A program made the translations under genes and the position numbers. A DNA stretch of 64,000 bases from Flavobacterium lipolyticum. Its GTDB lineage: Bacteria > Bacteroidota > Bacteroidia > Flavobacteriales > Flavobacteriaceae. Below the pieces are notes generated by a model. It was given only the letters and a program-made list of their open reading frames with translations. It did no database searches and was not told the origin of the DNA. Below, piece by piece: positions 1 to 8,020 of this stretch (position 1 is its first letter; each line of letters opens with the position of its first letter). The stretch spans positions 1 to 64,000 of the forward strand of contig NZ_JAJJMN010000001.1 of the NCBI RefSeq assembly GCF_020905335.1, read 5' to 3'.

Positions 1-2
1 TA

Positions 3-1559
3 AACAAAACAGTAGAATGCAGCGATACAGCAGCTTTAACTGCCGCACAGGCTTTATTCCCAACGGCTACAGACGCTTGCGACACTAATGTCTCAAACAT
101 CGTAAAAGTAAGCGGTTCATTTGTAGCTTCTGAAGGTTGTTCTAATGCCGGAACGTATACCAATACCTGGACTGTGAAAGACGATTGTGGAAATACTTCA
201 GATACTTTCACTCAGGTGATTACTATTCAGGATACTTCAAAACCAACCTTTACAGGAACGCTACCTGCCGATATTACTGTTTCTTGTGATGCTGTACCTC
301 AACCGGCAAATATGGAAGCTTCCGATAATTGTAGTGGTAACTTACCAATTGTTTTCAGCGAAACAAAAAGTAATACTGAAAATCAATGTAGTACAAATTA
401 CACTTTAACCCGTAAATGGACCACCAGTGATTGTAGTGGTAATACAATTTCTTACACTCAAATCATAACTGTTAGAGATACCACTCCACCTACAGGAACC
501 GCTCCGGTAAATGTGGCAAATCTGCAAACTATTGCTGATATCCCTGTTGGAAATCCGAGCGACATCACCAATGCTGTGGACAATTGCAGCAGTACGGTAA
601 ATATTACTGTAAGTGACGCCAATAATGGAGGAAGCGGTTGTGACGGAAGTCCTTACATCCTAACAAGAACCTATACTTTAACAGATTGTGCCGGTAATAA
701 AACACTATTAACTCAAACCTTTACGGTACAAAACAAAGTTTCAGTATCTGGAGTTGCTACAAATGTGAACTGTTCGAACGGAAGAACTGGTTCGATTCTG
801 GTAACTAATAGTCCAGGCTCAACTGTTATCATTAAAAATGAAAAAAATGAAACTGTTGGAAATACCAATTTACCGGCCGGTACATACACGCTTACAGCAA
901 CATCTTCTGTAAACAAGGGAAATCAAGCATGTACTGCAACTGCAACTGTTACAATCACGGCAACTCCTAACGAAACAACAAATGTTAGCAGTACAGCCTG
1001 TAACGATGATTCGACCATTATTAACTTGCTATCCTTGTTACCTGAAAATACTCCTACTAACGGAATCTGGGTAGATAACAGTAATACTAACAGCATACAA
1101 GGAAACAATTTCAATCCTTTAGGTCTGGCAATAGGCAATTATACATTCGAATACAAAATACCTGATGCTAGCTGTCCAAGAAGTATTGTACTGAATATGG
1201 CAATAAATGATGATTGTAAAGTACTTGCCTGTGGAAGTATAGTAGTTCACAATGCTTTCTCTCCAAATGGTGACGGAATCAACGATGTCTTCACTATAGA
1301 CAGTATTGGCGATACCACTTGTTATCCTGAGAATGATGTAGAAATCTATAACCGTTGGGGGGTATTAGTATTTGAAACACACAATTACAACAATCAAACC
1401 AATGCCTTTGATGGAATTTCAAGAGGCCGAACCACTGTGAAACAATCTGACGGGCTGCCAACAGGAACTTACTTCTACATTATTAACTACAAATCACTGG
1501 ACGGAAATAATGTACTACAGAATAATAAAAAAGACGGATATCTTTATTTATCGAAATAA
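3..1559 (+). CDS. T9SS type B (CHU_C) sorted adhesin-like surface protein, 5' end outside window
   Basis: The reading frame is open from the left edge, so this is the C-terminal 518 residues of a larger protein; the internal GTG at 174 is not a real start. The visible part is Thr/Asn/Ser-rich and built of cysteine-containing HYR-like beta-sandwich repeats (recurring VKDDCGN, TDCAGN and ITVRDTTPP patterns). The last ~95 residues (AFSPNGDGINDVF, IYNRWG, GTYFYIINY, KDGYLYL) match the gliding-motility C-terminal domain that directs T9SS export of SprB-like adhesins. It is followed by a PorP/SprF-like gene and an OmpA gene, the usual companions of such adhesins. The total length and the ligand cannot be seen. 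Confidence 0.9.
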   Translation, partial: NKTVECSDTAALTAAQALFPTATDACDTNVSNIVKVSGSFVASEGCSNAGTYTNTWTVKDDCGNTSDTFTQVITIQDTSKPTFTGTLPADITVSCDAVPQPANMEASDNCSGNLPIVFSETKSNTENQCSTNYTLTRKWTTSDCSGNTISYTQIITVRDTTPPTGTAPVNVANLQTIADIPVGNPSDITNAVDNCSSTVNITVSDANNGGSGCDGSPYILTRTYTLTDCAGNKTLLTQTFTVQNKVSVSGVATNVNCSNGRTGSILVTNSPGSTVIIKNEKNETVGNTNLPAGTYTLTATSSVNKGNQACTATATVTITATPNETTNVSSTACNDDSTIINLLSLLPENTPTNGIWVDNSNTNSIQGNNFNPLGLAIGNYTFEYKIPDASCPRSIVLNMAINDDCKVLACGSIVVHNAFSPNGDGINDVFTIDSIGDTTCYPENDVEIYNRWGVLVFETHNYNNQTNAFDGISRGRTTVKQSDGLPTGTYFYIINYKSLDGNNVLQNNKKDGYLYLSK

Positions 1560-1631
1560 AAAACTAAACATATCTTACTGCATAGCAAGCACATAAAGAG
1601 ACAATTTACAATTAATTAATAAAAAAATCCT

Positions 1632-1639
1632 TATTTTTG
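1632..1639 (+). promoter_or_regulatory. possible -7 element upstream of porP/sprF-like gene
   Basis: TATTTTTG fits the Bacteroidetes -7 consensus TAnnTTTG and lies 55 nt before the ATG at 1694. No TTG is seen at the usual -33 distance, so the genes may instead be read through from the adhesin gene. Confidence 0.3.
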
Positions 1640-1693
1640 AATATACAAATGCATAGACTTTTTTACAATTTAAATTGATAAAAAGTAGTACTA

Positions 1694-2632
1694 ATGAAAA
1701 TAATAAATACCACTATGAGAACAAAATTATTTTTCTTCGTCATTATGTTTGTAACAATTGCGAGCTATGCACAGCAAGATGCACAATTTACGCAATACAT
1801 GTACAATACCATAAACATTAATCCGGCTTATGCAGGATCGCGAGGAGCTTTAAGTGTTTTTGGATTATACCGCACCCAATGGGTTGGACTCGACGGGGCA
1901 CCAGAAACCAGCGCTTTCTCAATCAATAGCCCTATAAATAATAGTAATTTAGGAATTGGAGCCTCTTTAATAAATGATAAAATTGGCCCAACTAACGAAA
2001 ATAACTTTTCGGTTGACCTTTCCTATACTATTCAGACCTCAGCCGATTTTAAACTTTCGTTTGGTATCAAAGGAACAGCCAACCTGTTCAATTTGGATGT
2101 CAGCAAATTAAATCCGGAGAGTCAGGGAGATCCACAGTTTCAGGATTTAAACAATAAGTTTTCACCGAATGTGGGAGCCGGAGTCTATTGGCATTCTGAT
2201 AAAGCATACATTGGTTTATCGGTACCTAATTTTATCGAAACCAACCGGTACAGTGATAATGATTATGCCATTTACAAAGATAAAATCAATTATTATTTAA
2301 TAGCCGGATATGTGTTTGATCTTGATAGACTTCAATACATCAAATTCAAACCCGCCTTACTAACCAAAATGGTCCAAGGAGCACCGCTTCAGGTAGATGT
2401 TTCTGCCAACTTTATGTTCATGGATAAACTTGTGGTTGGAGCGGCCTACCGATGGAGCGCCTCACTTAGTGCTATGGTAGGATTCCAGATTACTGACGGT
2501 CTTTATCTTGGTTATGGTTACGACCGCGAAACCACACGTTTAAACAACTATAATTCAGGATCACATGAGATATTCCTGCGTTACGAATTCTTCAAAAACA
2601 ATGGTAAAATGACAACGCCACGTTTCTTCTAA
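1694..2632 (+). CDS. PorP/SprF family type IX secretion membrane protein
   Basis: The protein has 312 residues with a signal peptide (FFFVIMFVTIASYAQQ). It begins with the family pattern DAQFTQYMYNTININPAYAGSRG and continues as an outer-membrane beta-barrel with alternating aromatic strands. In F. johnsoniae SprF is needed for secretion of the adhesin SprB, and many adhesin genes have their own SprF paralogue next to them. Here it follows a CHU_C adhesin by 134 nt and precedes an OmpA gene by 11 nt, so it is probably the dedicated partner of that adhesin. A second in-frame ATG at 1715 (MRTKLFF) gives a tidier signal peptide and may be the true start. Family assignment is firm; the cargo pairing is inferred from position. 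Confidence 0.9.
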   Translation: MKIINTTMRTKLFFFVIMFVTIASYAQQDAQFTQYMYNTININPAYAGSRGALSVFGLYRTQWVGLDGAPETSAFSINSPINNSNLGIGASLINDKIGPTNENNFSVDLSYTIQTSADFKLSFGIKGTANLFNLDVSKLNPESQGDPQFQDLNNKFSPNVGAGVYWHSDKAYIGLSVPNFIETNRYSDNDYAIYKDKINYYLIAGYVFDLDRLQYIKFKPALLTKMVQGAPLQVDVSANFMFMDKLVVGAAYRWSASLSAMVGFQITDGLYLGYGYDRETTRLNNYNSGSHEIFLRYEFFKNNGKMTTPRFF

Positions 2633-2643
2633 AAATAACGATT

Positions 2644-4584
2644 ATGAAAAATTATATACTCCTTTGCTTAACAATTATCTGTTCTTTTTCAGCCGGCAGT
2701 TATGCGCAACAATCGAAAATTAATACTGCCGATAAGAACTACGACAATTATGCGTATATCGACGCTATTAAAACCTATGAACGTGTAGCTGATAAAGGAT
2801 ACAAATCGGAAGATTTGTTTAAGAAGCTCGGAAACTCACACTACTTCAACTCTAACTTTGAAGCTGCCGCAAAATGGTACGGTGAATTATTTGCGATGAA
2901 CACCGCTGTCGAGCCAGAGTATTACTATCGATATGCACAATGTCTGAAATCAATCGGACAAACCGATAAGGCTGGTAAAATTATGGCTGATTTTTTGGCT
3001 AAATCTAAGAACGATGACAGAGCAAAATTATATGCCGAGGATGTAAACTATCTGGACAAAATCAAAGCCAATTCCGGCCGATACAAAATTGAAGATGCCG
3101 GAATCAACTCTAAATACTCTGATTACAGTTCCTATGTTTACAACGGTAAAATATACTTTGCCTCTGCCCGGGATACCGGAAACTTTTCACAACGCAAACA
3201 CAAATGGACCGGAGAATATTTTACGAATTTGTATTTTGCCGATACAGACCCTCCTGCTAACAGTACAGTGAAAGTCAATAAATTCAAAACATCACTTAAT
3301 ACAAAGTTTCACGAGTCTTCTCCCGCTTTTACGAAAGACGGACAAACGGTTTACTTCACCAGAAACAATTATATAAACGGTAAAAAAGGAAAAGATGACA
3401 ACAAAATTACTTTAATCAAAATATACAGAGCCACTCTTGAAAACGGAAAATGGACCAACATAACCGAACTTCCTTTTGACAGTGATAATTACAGTACAGC
3501 ACATCCTGCACTTAGTCCTGATGAAAAAACGCTGTATTTCGCTTCAGACATGCCCGGAACAGTAGGTCAGTCTGACATTTACAAAGTAAGCATCAATGGC
3601 AATGGCAGTTATGGCACACCTGTGAATTTAGGTAAAGTGATAAATACACAAGGAAAAGAAACATTTCCGTTTGTTACCAGCGATAATGAAATTTATTTTG
3701 CTTCTGACGGACATCCCGGACTTGGCGGTCTGGACGTTTTTGTAGGTCAAATTGAAGATAACGGAACCATAAGCAATATTCAGAATCTTGGAGCGGATGT
3801 TAACTCGCCTAAAGATGATTTTGCCTACATTATTGATCCTGTATCCAGAAGAGGCTATTTTAGCTCTAATAAAGATGGCGGACAAGGTTCTGATGACATC
3901 TACAAATTTCTCGAAACAAGAAAACTGCAATGCATACAAGAGCTAAACGGAATCATTACAGACGCTGAAACCTTAGCTGTTTTACCAAACACAAAATTAA
4001 CCTTGTATGACAATCTGGGCAATATAAAAAACACTACTATTTCAGATGCAACCGGTTTTTACAGTTTCCCTGTTGAATGTGGAAAAACGTATAATGTAAG
4101 AGCAGAAAAAGAAGAATATACCACCAAAGAAATCAATATTACCATTGGAAAACTAACTGGAAAAACCAGTCTTCCTATTGCATTGGAAAAATCCGCCTGT
4201 AAAGTCACTATTGGCGATGATTTAGGAAAATGTTTTGGTATCAAAATGATTTACTTTGATCTGGATAAATCAAATATCCGTACAGAAGCTGCTCTGGATT
4301 TAGAAAAAATACTTGATGTCTTAAACAGCCATCCAACGATGAAACTTGATATTCGTTCACACACAGACAGTCGTGCTACACATCAATACAACGAAGCCTT
4401 ATCCGGCAGAAGAGCTAAATCAACAATTGAATGGCTCGTTAAAAACGGAATCGCTAAAAACAGACTAACCGGAAAAGGATATGGAGAAACCCAACTGGTA
4501 AATGGCTGTTCTGATGGTGTACCGTGTACAGAAGAACAACATCAAATGAACAGACGAAGCGAATTTATTATCACAGCCTTGTAA
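2644..4584 (+). CDS. PorE-like OmpA family protein (TPR, beta-propeller, CarboxypepD-reg, OmpA)
   Basis: The 646-residue protein has a signal peptide ending in SYAQQ. TPR-like helices cover residues ~25-130, PD40-type beta-propeller blades ~150-430 (SPDEKTLYFASD, DDFAYIIDP), a carboxypeptidase-regulatory-like domain ~433-515, and an OmpA C-terminal peptidoglycan-binding domain ~530-646 (IYFDLDKSNI, NRRSEF). This order is that of P. gingivalis PorE, a periplasmic T9SS component tied to peptidoglycan. It starts 11 nt after the PorP/SprF-like gene, so the two are surely cotranscribed. Many flavobacteria have several paralogues of this architecture beside adhesins, so it is probably a locus-specific partner rather than the core PorE. 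Confidence 0.88.
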   Translation: MKNYILLCLTIICSFSAGSYAQQSKINTADKNYDNYAYIDAIKTYERVADKGYKSEDLFKKLGNSHYFNSNFEAAAKWYGELFAMNTAVEPEYYYRYAQCLKSIGQTDKAGKIMADFLAKSKNDDRAKLYAEDVNYLDKIKANSGRYKIEDAGINSKYSDYSSYVYNGKIYFASARDTGNFSQRKHKWTGEYFTNLYFADTDPPANSTVKVNKFKTSLNTKFHESSPAFTKDGQTVYFTRNNYINGKKGKDDNKITLIKIYRATLENGKWTNITELPFDSDNYSTAHPALSPDEKTLYFASDMPGTVGQSDIYKVSINGNGSYGTPVNLGKVINTQGKETFPFVTSDNEIYFASDGHPGLGGLDVFVGQIEDNGTISNIQNLGADVNSPKDDFAYIIDPVSRRGYFSSNKDGGQGSDDIYKFLETRKLQCIQELNGIITDAETLAVLPNTKLTLYDNLGNIKNTTISDATGFYSFPVECGKTYNVRAEKEEYTTKEINITIGKLTGKTSLPIALEKSACKVTIGDDLGKCFGIKMIYFDLDKSNIRTEAALDLEKILDVLNSHPTMKLDIRSHTDSRATHQYNEALSGRRAKSTIEWLVKNGIAKNRLTGKGYGETQLVNGCSDGVPCTEEQHQMNRRSEFIITAL

Positions 4585-4632
4585 AAAACCAAATTCAAAT
4601 AATTCTAAAAAAACGTAATATCTTAAACTCTA

Positions 4633-4691
4633 AAATTCCAAATTCCAAAAGCAGATTAAATACTGATTGGAATTTGGAATTTGTTTTTTTT
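4633..4691 (+). terminator. Terminator built from AATTCCA heptads
   Basis: Perfect 16-bp stem (4633-4648 with 4667-4682), 18-nt loop, then G and eight T. It lies 48 nt after the OmpA stop and ends the adhesin operon. Each arm is two copies of a 7-bp unit, the same unit as in the terminator at 45684. Confidence 0.85.
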
Positions 4692-4896
4692 AAACTTGTA
4701 AATAACTCCTTTAAAATTCCGCTTTCGTGAAACGAATCTGTATGATTCGTCTTCTTTACTTATTTGGGATTAGGCTTCACACCAACCATAGTTTTCGTCA
4801 CTCATAGCGTTTAACTTTATGCTTTATTTAGACTCTTTGAGAACAACTAACCCACTTTTACATCAGTACATCTTAAGAACTAATTTCATACATAGC
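4692..4896. other. Gene-free stretch with a small hairpin
   Basis: This is the rest of the 381-bp gap between the OmpA gene and the convergent CAP gene. The only structure seen is a 7-bp perfect hairpin (ACGAATC 4732-4738 with GATTCGT 4744-4750), possibly a back-up terminator. No ORF of interest. Confidence 0.4.
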
Positions 4897-4934
4897 CAAA
4901 AAAAAATCGTTGCAATTCTCTGAATTACAACGAT
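4897..4934 (-). terminator. Intrinsic terminator of the CAP lipoprotein gene
   Basis: Read on the minus strand, ATCGTTG..AATTC pairs with GAATT..CAACGAT (4906-4934) and is followed by a run of nine T (A run at 4897-4905 on plus). It lies 32 nt past the CAP stop. Confidence 0.8.
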
Positions 4935-4965
4935 CAATAAAAACTAAACCAGTCCAATATTTTCT

Positions 4966-5478
4966 CTACATCTTCACAAAGATGTTCGTATAGTATTTCT
5001 TTCCGGTTTTAGAGTCAATCGAAACTGACAAACCAAAATGAGTATAGTCTCCTTCAATATTTGCCTTGTGTCCGGGGCTATCCAACCAGGCTCTTAAAGC
5101 AGCCTCAGAAGTTTTATAATTGTAAGCAACATTTTCGCCTACTTTTTTAGCACCTAAAACACTCATGATATTATTGGAACGCGAAGTAAAATCATTATGA
5201 TCAACCACATTGTTTGCGATCATGTATTTGTTGTGTTCTTCGCACTTAAATGAAACGTGATTGATTCCTTTCAGAGCATTCAGACCAATACTTACCCGAT
5301 AATCATTGATAAGTTTCATCGATTCGATTTCTGAATCATTGTAATTGTAGTTAGCAACGACAGCCTCGGCTGTAGCAGGGTTTTCGCTACCCTCTGCGCT
5401 GTCCGCTGAACAGGAGCTCATTGCAACAAGTAGGGCAACTATTGCAACGAACCTCATGTTACGCATCATCTTTTTCAT
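4966..5478 (-). CDS. CAP domain (SCP/YkwD-like) lipoprotein
   Basis: The 170-residue protein has a lipoprotein signal with lipobox AMSSC (Cys ~23), so it is probably anchored in an outer or inner membrane. From ~55 on it is a CAP domain: MKLINDYRVSIGLNAL opens the first helix, the conserved HNKYM and VGENVA patterns follow, and AWLDSPGHKANI is the typical CAP signature. Bacterial CAP proteins of this kind lie outside the cytoplasm; their biochemical role is mostly unknown. It is a single gene with its own terminator. Several ATGs lie close together at the start (5478, 5469, 5466, 5457); 5478 gives the best basic N-region. Confidence 0.88.
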   Translation of the reverse strand: MKKMMRNMRFVAIVALLVAMSSCSADSAEGSENPATAEAVVANYNYNDSEIESMKLINDYRVSIGLNALKGINHVSFKCEEHNKYMIANNVVDHNDFTSRSNNIMSVLGAKKVGENVAYNYKTSEAALRAWLDSPGHKANIEGDYTHFGLSVSIDSKTGKKYYTNIFVKM

Positions 5479-5649
5479 AATGACATAGTAGTTTAATTTT
5501 TAAAGTAGATGTTGGGGCAAATCCTTTAAATATTTATTAAAATAAATTGACTTGTTTCTTTCTCAAACTTATTCAATTTATCGTTAAACTACAAATAATA
5601 TCGATAAAATACGCAATAATTCTACAATCGAAAGTAATAATCCTACAAG

Positions 5650-6294
5650 CTAAGAGGATAACCTTTCCATCTTCCATGAAAAGTCAGATTGACTTTGATA
5701 ACGAATTCTGTCATGCAATCTATTGGGTCTCCCCTGCCAAAATTCTACCTCTAAAGGAGTTACTAAAAAACCACCCCAATTTTCAGGTCTGGGAATGTGT
5801 TTTCCTTCGAATTCTTTTTCCAGTTTTTTCAAATTTTCTTCCAAAAAAGTTCGGGACGGAATCACTTCGCTTTGCTTTGAAACAATCGCACCCAATTTAC
5901 TTCCATCAGGACGAGAATCAAAATAGCCATCAGATATATTATCTGATGTTCTGGTAGCGATTCCTTTGATGATGACCTGACGTTCCATTTCCTGCCAAAA
6001 GAATGACAAACAAACATGCGGGTTTGCGGCTATCGCCTTCCCTTTTTCCGAATCATAATTGGTATAAAAAATAAACCCTTCTTCCGAGAATTTCTTCAAT
6101 AAAACCACTCTCGATTTCGGAAAACCATCCAATCCAATTGTCGATACCGTCATGGCATTAACTTCTCCGCTTGCACCAAAATCTTCTACCTCATGAAACC
6201 ATCGGTTGAACAGATTGATTGGGTCTTCGGGAATATTGGTTTCCAATAATTCACTCTTTTCGTAAGATTTTCTATAATTGCTTAAATCGTTCAT
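5650..6294 (-). CDS. pdxH: Pyridoxamine 5'-phosphate oxidase
   Basis: The 214-residue flavoenzyme makes pyridoxal 5'-phosphate from PNP or PMP with FMN and oxygen. Family features are DPINLFNRWFHEV near the N-terminus, the FMN-binding SRVVLLKKF, FYTNYDSEKG, LSFFWQEMERQV, and the C-terminal EFWQGRPNRLHDR substrate motif. I chose ATG 6294 (MNDLSNYRKSYEKSELLE) because the frame stays open upstream only by translating an intergenic 7-bp repeat into a low-complexity IYNLQST pattern, and 214 residues is the normal family length. It lies downstream of rnz on the same strand, separated by repeats, and could be cotranscribed. Confidence 0.95.
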   Translation of the reverse strand: MNDLSNYRKSYEKSELLETNIPEDPINLFNRWFHEVEDFGASGEVNAMTVSTIGLDGFPKSRVVLLKKFSEEGFIFYTNYDSEKGKAIAANPHVCLSFFWQEMERQVIIKGIATRTSDNISDGYFDSRPDGSKLGAIVSKQSEVIPSRTFLEENLKKLEKEFEGKHIPRPENWGGFLVTPLEVEFWQGRPNRLHDRIRYQSQSDFSWKMERLSS

Positions 6295-6378
6295 GATTGT
6301 TGATTTTAGATTGTAGATTTTAGATTGTAGATTGTAGATTGCAGATTGTAGATTGTAGATTGTAGATTGTAGATTGTA
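6295..6378. repeat. Tandem 7-bp repeat, 12 units of GATTGTA type
   Basis: Twelve consecutive heptamers, mostly GATTGTA with GATTTTA, GATTGTT and GATTGCA variants, begin at the base next to the pdxH start codon and end in a T run. Because 7 is not a multiple of 3, the reading frame through it rotates; it nevertheless stays open in the pdxH frame and mimics an N-terminal extension. Confidence 0.95.
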
Positions 6379-6435
6379 GATTTTTTTTGATTTCAAATTC
6401 TTACAAAAAAAAAACAATTTACCATTTTGTCATTT

Positions 6436-6470
6436 ATAACTCATAACTCACATTTTAAAACTCAAAACTC
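6436..6470. repeat. AACTCAT/AACTCAA heptad repeat overlapping the rnz 3' end
   Basis: Heptad-like units (AACTCAT, AACTCAC, AAACTCA) run through the pdxH-rnz gap into the last codons of rnz. The same family appears at 47391 and 60758. Confidence 0.6.
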
Positions 6471-7360
6471 CTCCCGTCATCTCCCAAAAGTGTGTTTGGA
6501 AAAACGGTTTCGGCTTCTACTTTAAAACGTTCGATACCATCGTAACGTGTTGAATAATGCCCCAGAATTAACTTTTTTGCATTTGCTTTAAGTGCAATTG
6601 TTGCGGCTTCTTTTGCGGTTGAGTGTAACGTTTTCAGTGCCAAAGCGGCTTCTGACTCCAAAAAGGTAGATTCGTGATACAAAACGTCAACATCCTTAAT
6701 TATAGGAAGTACGTCTTCGTGATACACTGTATCAGAACAAAACGCGTAACTCATTGACGGAATAGGATCAAAGGATAATTCTTTGTTCTTTATTACAGTT
6801 CCATCGTCAAGTGTAACGTCACCCCCTCCTTTTATTTTTTGAAAATAGGCCGTATGAATATTGTATTGCTGAACCGCTTCTACATTTAATTTTCGGTCAC
6901 CGGGTTTTTCCTGAAACAAAAATCCGTTTGTATACACGCGATGCTTCAACGGAATCGTTTTTACAATAACTTTATTGTCTTCAAAAATAACTTCGCTTTC
7001 TTTTGACTCTAATTCATGGAAAAACAATTTATAGGTCGTCCAGGATTCCGTCAATTTTAATTGAAGCAGAATAAGTTCTTTAATCCCTTTCGGTCCGTAA
7101 ATATGTAAATCGGTCGTTCTTCCTAAAAGAGAAAAAGTAGAAATAGTTCCAATTAATCCATAAAGGTGATCTCCGTGAAGATGCGAGATAAAGATGTGAT
7201 TTATTTTTGAGAATTTAATCTTATTCTTTCTAAGTTGCACCTGTGTTCCCTCACCACAATCAATTAAAAATAACCGATTTCTTATTTCTAAAACCTGCGA
7301 AGTAGGGTTCGTAATTGTTCTGGGAGTAGCGGCATAACAGCCAAGTATGGTAAGCTTCAT
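6455..7360 (-). CDS. rnz: Ribonuclease Z
   Basis: The 301-residue metallo-beta-lactamase-fold endonuclease matures tRNA 3' ends. The zinc motif HLHGDHLYGL (~59-68) is intact, with downstream ligands in FCSDTVYHEDV, YHESTFLE, LHSTAKEAA and LILGHYSTRY. Length and motif order are typical of the bacterial ElaC/RNase Z branch. It lies between the small STAS-like gene (88 nt upstream, repeat-filled) and pdxH, all transcribed leftward. Its last codons run into a heptad repeat, so the C-terminus SFEF may be partly repeat-derived. Confidence 0.95.
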   Translation of the reverse strand: MKLTILGCYAATPRTITNPTSQVLEIRNRLFLIDCGEGTQVQLRKNKIKFSKINHIFISHLHGDHLYGLIGTISTFSLLGRTTDLHIYGPKGIKELILLQLKLTESWTTYKLFFHELESKESEVIFEDNKVIVKTIPLKHRVYTNGFLFQEKPGDRKLNVEAVQQYNIHTAYFQKIKGGGDVTLDDGTVIKNKELSFDPIPSMSYAFCSDTVYHEDVLPIIKDVDVLYHESTFLESEAALALKTLHSTAKEAATIALKANAKKLILGHYSTRYDGIERFKVEAETVFPNTLLGDDGRSFEF

Positions 7361-7361
7361 T

Positions 7362-7449
7362 TTAGATTGTTGATTTTAGATTCTAGATTGAATATATATT
7401 TTAGATTTCAACATTCAAAATCTAAAATCTGAACTCTAAAATCTACAAT
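7362..7449. repeat. Inverted GATTTTA-type heptads between the STAS-like gene and rnz
   Basis: The left half (7362-7390) carries TTTTAGATTGTTGATTTTAG-type units and the right half (7415-7449) their complements (AAAATCTAAAATCTG, TAAAATCTACAATT), so the whole gap folds as one long imperfect hairpin. It is made of the same unit as 6295-6378 in both orientations. Confidence 0.8.
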
Positions 7450-7781
7450 TAAAACCCGAGGTCTCTTTCGATTTCCTCCATTTCGATAATATCGTGCGCT
7501 TCCAAAAGTGACGGAACAACGACTAATTTATCTGAAACGGCATTAAAGTCTAGATCTGAAACTACTATTACAAATGATTTTTTGGCTTTCTTCTGCTGCT
7601 TGGCAAGGGGTAAAAAAAGTTTCACCTCTTTTTCCGACACATCACTATCTGCTGATAAATCGATTATAATATTTTGTTTTTCAAAGGTTTTAAACTGTTG
7701 CGTTACTCTTTCCAAAAAAGCATTAAAATCTCCCTGAGTATCTTTAATGGTAACGGTATGTCCTTTTTGATCTACTTTCAT
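7449..7781 (-). CDS. Small STAS-like protein of unknown function upstream of rnz
   Basis: The 110-residue soluble protein has an alternating strand/helix pattern (HTVTIKD, NIIIDLSAD, KEVKLFLPLAKQQKKAKKSFVIVVSD, KLVVVPSLLEAHDIIEMEEIERDLGF) resembling a STAS or anti-anti-sigma fold. No catalytic motif or phosphorylatable serine in the usual place is evident. Homologues in flavobacteria often sit beside rnz and are sometimes labelled ribonuclease Z by association; nothing in the sequence supports nuclease activity. Function unknown. Transcribed with rnz, or separated from it by the repeat hairpin. Confidence 0.75.
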   Translation of the reverse strand: MKVDQKGHTVTIKDTQGDFNAFLERVTQQFKTFEKQNIIIDLSADSDVSEKEVKLFLPLAKQQKKAKKSFVIVVSDLDFNAVSDKLVVVPSLLEAHDIIEMEEIERDLGF

Positions 7782-7838
7782 CTTTATAATATATACACTT
7801 CTGATTTGAAAAGCTAAGGTACGAAGTTTTTTTAGTTT

Positions 7839-8011
7839 TCAGTTCTTATTCCCAGTTCTCAGTCTCAGTCTCAGTTTTCAGTCTCAGTTTTCAGTCTCAG
7901 TTTTCAGTCTCAGTTTTCAGTCTCAGTTTTCAGTCTCAGTTTTCAGTCTCAGTTTTCAGTCTCAGGGAAATTTCCCTGTCAATATTGAGACTGAGAACCG
8001 AGACTGAAGAC
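7839..8011. repeat. 13-bp tandem repeat (7+ copies) with inverted copy
   Basis: CAGTCTCAGTTTT occurs seven times without error (7866-7956) plus a partial eighth copy, with degenerate units before it. After a small palindrome (GGGAAATTTCCC, 7966-7977), the complement (TTGAGACTGAGAAC, GAGACTGAAGAC) follows at 7985-8011. It fills the pyrB-STAS gap and can form a long stem in RNA. Confidence 0.95.
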
Positions 8012-8020
8012 TATATCACA

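Noticed and set aside
6295..6417. 41-residue N-terminal extension of PdxH
   Set aside because: It is a translation of the GATTGTA repeat array; the normal family start is at 6294.
7866..7965. CRISPR-like regular repeats
   Set aside because: Units are 13 bp with no spacers between them, and no cas genes are near. It is a simple tandem repeat.
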